Of a stretch of 64,000 nucleotides of DNA, positions 60,234 to 64,000 are shown piece by piece. The notes under the pieces were generated by a model. That model saw only the letters and a list, made by a program, of their open reading frames with translations. It searched no databases and was not told where the DNA came from. This stretch comes from Mycobacterium sp. (lineage in GTDB: Bacteria; Actinomycetota; Actinomycetes; Mycobacteriales; Mycobacteriaceae). A program made the position numbers and the translations under genes. The stretch covers positions 18,807 through 82,806 of the forward strand of contig NZ_JAICZA010000001.1 in NCBI RefSeq assembly GCF_025933915.1. Reading direction: 5' to 3'. Each line of letters opens with the position of its first letter. Position 1 is the first letter of the stretch.

Positions 60234-61349
60234 TCACGGCCGCGCCTTGGGTTTGGCCTGCGCCGCCTTGAACATGTCGGCCAGCGCGGTGTCGACGTTG
60301 CGGTAGTCGTTGCGCGCGATCGCGCCGTCGCGGCCGGGCACCACGTCGTATCCGAGCCGCAGATCCTTGTTTTCCATGTGGAAGTACTCGCGACCGATCG
60401 GCAGCCGACGATCTTCCCGCGGGACCTCCATCCACGCGCGGAGGAAGCAGCGGGCCTTCTTGGGATCGTTGCTGCTGACGAAGTCCGACCGGGAGTGGCA
60501 CATCGCGAAGTTGTTGGCCACGGCCGCTTCCCCGGATTCCAAACGGAATTCGACCTGCTGCTCGACGAGTATGTTGCGGAGCAGCTCGACGGCCTCTTGT
60601 TGCTTCGGGGTGAATTCGCGGCCCAGGGTCTTCATCGCCGGCAAGATGCTGCTATAGGTGAAGTTGATGCAGATTCGCCCGTTGATCTGGGAAAAGACCG
60701 GCACGTCGTAGGGGGTGATATCGGGCTGGTCATCGGGCTGTTCGCTGCGTCGGTGGTGCGGAAAGCCTTGATAGAGCACGTCGAGTAGGTCGGGCCGTTC
60801 GGCCACGATTCGGTTGTGCGCGGCAGGGCCGCTGGCGAACTGGCTTTCGCCGCCATGCGCCGCCGGGTAGACGCACAGCAGCGACAGGATGTCGGCGGCG
60901 TCATTGTGCATCGCCAGTTCAGCGCGAGACTTCGTGCCGCGGGCGGGTTGCACCCCGCCGGGCAGGATCTCTTCCTGGACGCGCACCATGCGGTGCCCAA
61001 AGGAGTTGTTCGACACCAGATAGCCGAGATGCGTGCAGAACGCCCAGTAGATGCGTTCGAGGTCTTCGATCGAATGCTGCTCGACCGGAAAGCCGCGCAC
61101 GCACGCGAGTCCCTTCCCGAACATCAGATCCCGATAGAGCCGTGCCAGGTCGTCGTCGAGGTCTGGGTGGCGAGCGTCCTCGGGCGTGATGTCGTCCCGG
61201 TCCTTGTTCGCGGTCTTGGTCAGGATCGATTCCAGCGCAGCCACATTGCGGGCGGACAGATCGAAGGCGAAGTCTTCCTTACTCGCGAAGTCCCCGCCCG
61301 TCCACGCCATTGGGTCGGTGACACGTTCGGTGTAGATGGCTGTCGGCAT
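60234..61349 (-). CDS. TauD/TfdA-like Fe(II)/2-oxoglutarate dioxygenase
   Basis: GLACVRGFPVEQ, ELAMHNDAADILSLLCVYPAAHGGESQFAS. Confidence 0.75.
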   Translation of the reverse strand: MPTAIYTERVTDPMAWTGGDFASKEDFAFDLSARNVAALESILTKTANKDRDDITPEDARHPDLDDDLARLYRDLMFGKGLACVRGFPVEQHSIEDLERIYWAFCTHLGYLVSNNSFGHRMVRVQEEILPGGVQPARGTKSRAELAMHNDAADILSLLCVYPAAHGGESQFASGPAAHNRIVAERPDLLDVLYQGFPHHRRSEQPDDQPDITPYDVPVFSQINGRICINFTYSSILPAMKTLGREFTPKQQEAVELLRNILVEQQVEFRLESGEAAVANNFAMCHSRSDFVSSNDPKKARCFLRAWMEVPREDRRLPIGREYFHMENKDLRLGYDVVPGRDGAIARNDYRNVDTALADMFKAAQAKPKARP

Positions 61350-61391
61350 CCGGTCCTCCTGTTGGGTTGGCGTCGCTTCGGCTACTCGGTG

Positions 61392-62192
61392 TCATTCGTC
61401 ACGCTGGTCATCGCGGCGGCTCTGCAGTCCGCGAAGCACTTGCGCGCGCGTTGTGGCCGCCTCGGTCATCATCCCGATGTCAGTGCCGGCCGAGATGAAT
61501 CGCAATCCCAGTCCCACGAATCGATTCAGCAGGTCAACTGACTTTATTCCGGCGATACCGAGCGCCACACCGTGACTACGACAAGCCGCCGCGACCGATT
61601 CTACTGCACCGTGGAAATGGCTATTCTCATACTGTCCGTGGATGCCCATTTCGGCGGTCAGATCGCTCGGTCCGATGAGGATCATGTCGATGCCGTCTAC
61701 CGAGGCGATGGAGTCGGATGCCTCGACCGCCTCCGGGGTCTCGATCATCACGGCCACCACCGTGCGGCGTTCGAGCAGCTCCGCCAATTGCGCCGCCTCT
61801 CGGGGCGCGTATCCACTGACCGCATTGGGACCCGAAATGGACCGGTTGCCGATCGGCGGAAAACGCGCGGCTTGGACCACTCGTTCCGCCTCTTCCTTCG
61901 AATTAATATGCGGCACAATGATTCCTACTGCGCCACCATCCAGCACCCTCGCGATGACACTGGGATCGTGCGACGGCACCCGCACCAGGCCGGAAATCCC
62001 CGCGCCGAGTGCGCTCGTGCATAGCATCTGCGCAGTATCCAGAGACGTCGAGGTGTGCTCGAGATCGACGTACACGGCGTCGTACCCGCATGCGGCCGCG
62101 ACCGCGGGAATGTCAGGAGTGCGTGAGTTGAGCAGCGCCAGGCACAGCACCAGAGCCTCGCCCCGCAACGCGTCCCGCAGCGCCGTCGTCAT
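61392..62192 (-). CDS. HpcH/HpaI aldolase
   Basis: YDAVYVDLEHTSTSLDTAQMLC, MIETPEAVEASDSIASVDGIDMILIGPSDLTAEMGIHGQ. Confidence 0.94.
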   Translation of the reverse strand: MTTALRDALRGEALVLCLALLNSRTPDIPAVAAACGYDAVYVDLEHTSTSLDTAQMLCTSALGAGISGLVRVPSHDPSVIARVLDGGAVGIIVPHINSKEEAERVVQAARFPPIGNRSISGPNAVSGYAPREAAQLAELLERRTVVAVMIETPEAVEASDSIASVDGIDMILIGPSDLTAEMGIHGQYENSHFHGAVESVAAACRSHGVALGIAGIKSVDLLNRFVGLGLRFISAGTDIGMMTEAATTRAQVLRGLQSRRDDQRDE

Positions 62193-62280
62193 AGGCTCAC
62201 GGTAGCGGACCGAGAATCACGTTTCCATAATATCGTCAATGGCCATTATCAGCCGCGACCTCGATGTGATAACCATAGCT

Positions 62281-63426
62281 ATGCCATCGAACCGCGTCGC
62301 CATCGTGGGCGCAGCCCTGTCCGACTGCGGCCGGGTACCCGACAAGACCGCCATGGCGCTGATGGCCCAGTCGTCGCGGCGGGCGGTCGCAGATGCCGGG
62401 CTCGCGAAGGAGGACATCGACGGTTTCGGCGGGCACGGAACGCTGCTTCCCCCCGTGGAAGTCAGCGAGTACCTCGGTCTGCGACCTACCTGGGTGGATG
62501 CGACCAACGTCGGCGGATCCTCGTGGGAAGTGATGGCCGGGCACGCCGCCGCCGCAATCGCGGCCGGCGAAATCGAGGTCGCTCTGTTGACCTACGCATC
62601 GACCGCGCGCTCCGACGTCAAGCGACGGGTGCGCGCGTCGGCTGCCGCGATGGGCACCGGTGGCGCGCTGCAGTACGAGGCGCCCTACGGCGCGACCCTC
62701 ATTGCCAAGTACGCCATGGCAGCTAGGCGCCACATGATCGAGTTCGGCACAACCGTCGACCAATTGGCAGAAGTCGCCGTCGCGGCCCACGAGTGGGCGG
62801 TTATGAACGACAACGCGTTTGAGCGTGACCGCATCACCGTGGCCGACGTCGCGGCCGCGCCGATGTTGGCCGAACCGTTCACCTCCAAGCATGTGTGCCT
62901 GCGCACCGACGGCGGCGGCGCCGTCGTGCTTGCCAGCGAGCGCGTGGCCAGAGATTGCGCGAAGGAGCCGGTGTGGATTCTCGGTGCGGCCGATGCGACG
63001 TCGCACGTAAGCATGAGCCAATGGCCCGATTTCACGACATCGGCGGCGGCCCGCTCGGGCCCGCCGGCGTTCGCGCGCGCGGGCGTCAGCCCGGCCGACA
63101 TCGATGTGTGCCAGCTCTACGACTCCTTTACCTCCACCGTCCTGCTGACCGTGGAGGACCTCGGTTTCTGCGCCAAGGGCGAAGGGGGGCCCTTCATCGA
63201 GTCCGGAGCGCTTCGCCCGGGCGGGGCGCTCCCGACCAACACCGATGGGGGCGGCCTGGCCTCGTGTCACCCCGGTATGCGCGGAATGTTCCTCATGGTG
63301 GAGGCGGTGAGGCAGCTGCGGGGGGAATGCGGACAGCGCCAGGTCAGCGACGCCGGGTTGGCATGCGTCCACGCGATGGGTGGTTTCTTCACCCATAGCG
63401 CCACAATGATTCTCGGGAGGCAGTGA
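62281..63426 (+). CDS. Thiolase-fold lipid-transfer protein/retro-aldolase (Ltp2-like)
   Basis: NVGGSSWEVMAGHAAAAIAAGEIEVALLTYAST, DVCQLYDSFTSTVLLTVEDLGFCAKGEGG; alternative start ATG 62239. Confidence 0.88.
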   Translation: MPSNRVAIVGAALSDCGRVPDKTAMALMAQSSRRAVADAGLAKEDIDGFGGHGTLLPPVEVSEYLGLRPTWVDATNVGGSSWEVMAGHAAAAIAAGEIEVALLTYASTARSDVKRRVRASAAAMGTGGALQYEAPYGATLIAKYAMAARRHMIEFGTTVDQLAEVAVAAHEWAVMNDNAFERDRITVADVAAAPMLAEPFTSKHVCLRTDGGGAVVLASERVARDCAKEPVWILGAADATSHVSMSQWPDFTTSAAARSGPPAFARAGVSPADIDVCQLYDSFTSTVLLTVEDLGFCAKGEGGPFIESGALRPGGALPTNTDGGGLASCHPGMRGMFLMVEAVRQLRGECGQRQVSDAGLACVHAMGGFFTHSATMILGRQ

Positions 63427-63830
63427 TGACGGCTCCTGATCGGCCCACGATCGACGCAGACGGCCAAGCGTGGTGGTCGGCCGCGCAGGGCCGCCGGCTG
63501 ATGGTGAACGCCTGCCGGTCCTGCGGACAGACCTCGTTGTACGCCCGGCCGTTCTGTCCGCACTGTTGGGGTGAGGACGTCGTTCTGACACCGTCCGCCG
63601 GGCGCGCGCGGCTCTACACGTGGAGTGTCATCCACCAGAATGCCGCCCCTTTTGACGTACGCACGCCCTACGTGCTGGCGATGGTGGACCTCGAGGAGGG
63701 GCCGCGGCTGATGACGGTCGTGGAGAATTGCCGCGTCGAAGATCTGTGTGCTGACATGGAATTGGTGATCGCCTTTCGTGACGACGAGGACGGATTCGTC
63801 GTGCCGGTTTTCCATCCCGCCAACGGCTAG
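63423..63830 (+). CDS. DUF35 OB-fold/zinc-ribbon protein
   Basis: ACRSCGQTSLYARPFCPHCWGEDVVLTPSAGRARLYTWSVIHQ; ATGA-type overlap with the thiolase gene. Confidence 0.92.
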   Translation: MMTAPDRPTIDADGQAWWSAAQGRRLMVNACRSCGQTSLYARPFCPHCWGEDVVLTPSAGRARLYTWSVIHQNAAPFDVRTPYVLAMVDLEEGPRLMTVVENCRVEDLCADMELVIAFRDDEDGFVVPVFHPANG

Positions 63831-63847
63831 GCCCCGCGGCAGACCTC

Positions 63848-64000
63848 TCACCCGGTGGTGGCGAGACGGTCGGCGAGCATCCGCTGGCGCCCAACGGACA
63901 GCGCATCGAGTTTGGTGCGGTCGACCTTGCCGTTGGCGTTGACGGGAAGCGGCTCGTCCCAGAACACAAGCTCTTCGGGCAGCTTGTATTTCGGCAGTCC
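63848..64000 (-). CDS. C-terminus of an acyl-CoA synthetase/AMP-ligase, cut by window edge
   Basis: minus strand GLPKYKLPEELVFWDEPLPVNANGKVDRTKLDALSVGRQRMLADRLATTG. Confidence 0.8.
   Translation of the reverse strand, partial: GLPKYKLPEELVFWDEPLPVNANGKVDRTKLDALSVGRQRMLADRLATTG

Noticed and set aside
56967-61633. Similar strings GGAAACGGTCATTCTCAT (56969) and GGAAATGGCTATTCTCAT (61613) as a shared operator
   Set aside because: The second lies inside the HpcH/HpaI aldolase coding sequence, so chance is likely
62236-63591. 451-aa minus-strand ORF
   Set aside because: Antisense to the thiolase and DUF35 genes; composition typical of a GC-rich shadow frame

Overview
GC-rich mycobacterial chromosome window (PPE gene, mbtA, mez, Acg-type nitroreductases, tgs-like acyltransferase). 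It falls into four blocks. (1) 0-5 kb: end of mbtA, a type I DAHP synthase with a probable aromatic-amino-acid attenuator (leader peptide MFADVNIGVRAYWRFIVAPGGAGDGASG followed by a GCAA-loop terminator hairpin), and malic enzyme. (2) 5-13.7 kb: a cell-envelope lipid locus (two HxxxDG acyltransferases around a fused ABC-2 permease with no ATPase) and a PPE-SVP gene. (3) 13.7-46.5 kb: the most interesting part, a nitrite / nitric-oxide / reactive-nitrogen island. It holds qNOR (norZ), a membrane-anchored NirK fusion with an NnrS-like neighbour, three hemerythrin-type proteins, a group III truncated globin, two Acg-type nitroreductases, an orphan heme-copper oxidase subunit I, a cytochrome b561-sulfite-oxidase-like fusion, ferredoxins, a BKACE-ferredoxin fusion and an aconitase. 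It also holds three paralogous winged-helix regulators with the same C-x13-C-x(31-35)-C C-terminus. I see three recurring or palindromic operator classes in it: TTTAyACAA-N6/7-TTGTryAAA at five promoters, a 32-bp element shared by both nitroreductase promoters, and AATTTACT-AC-AGTAAATT. (4) 46.5-64 kb: a CoA-dependent catabolic cluster (P450, acyl-CoA dehydrogenases, hydratases, thiolase-DUF35 pair, aldolase) and a decayed yefM-yoeB toxin-antitoxin locus. No tRNA, rRNA, CRISPR or intact IS element was recognised. All family calls come from reading the sequence; no database search was run.
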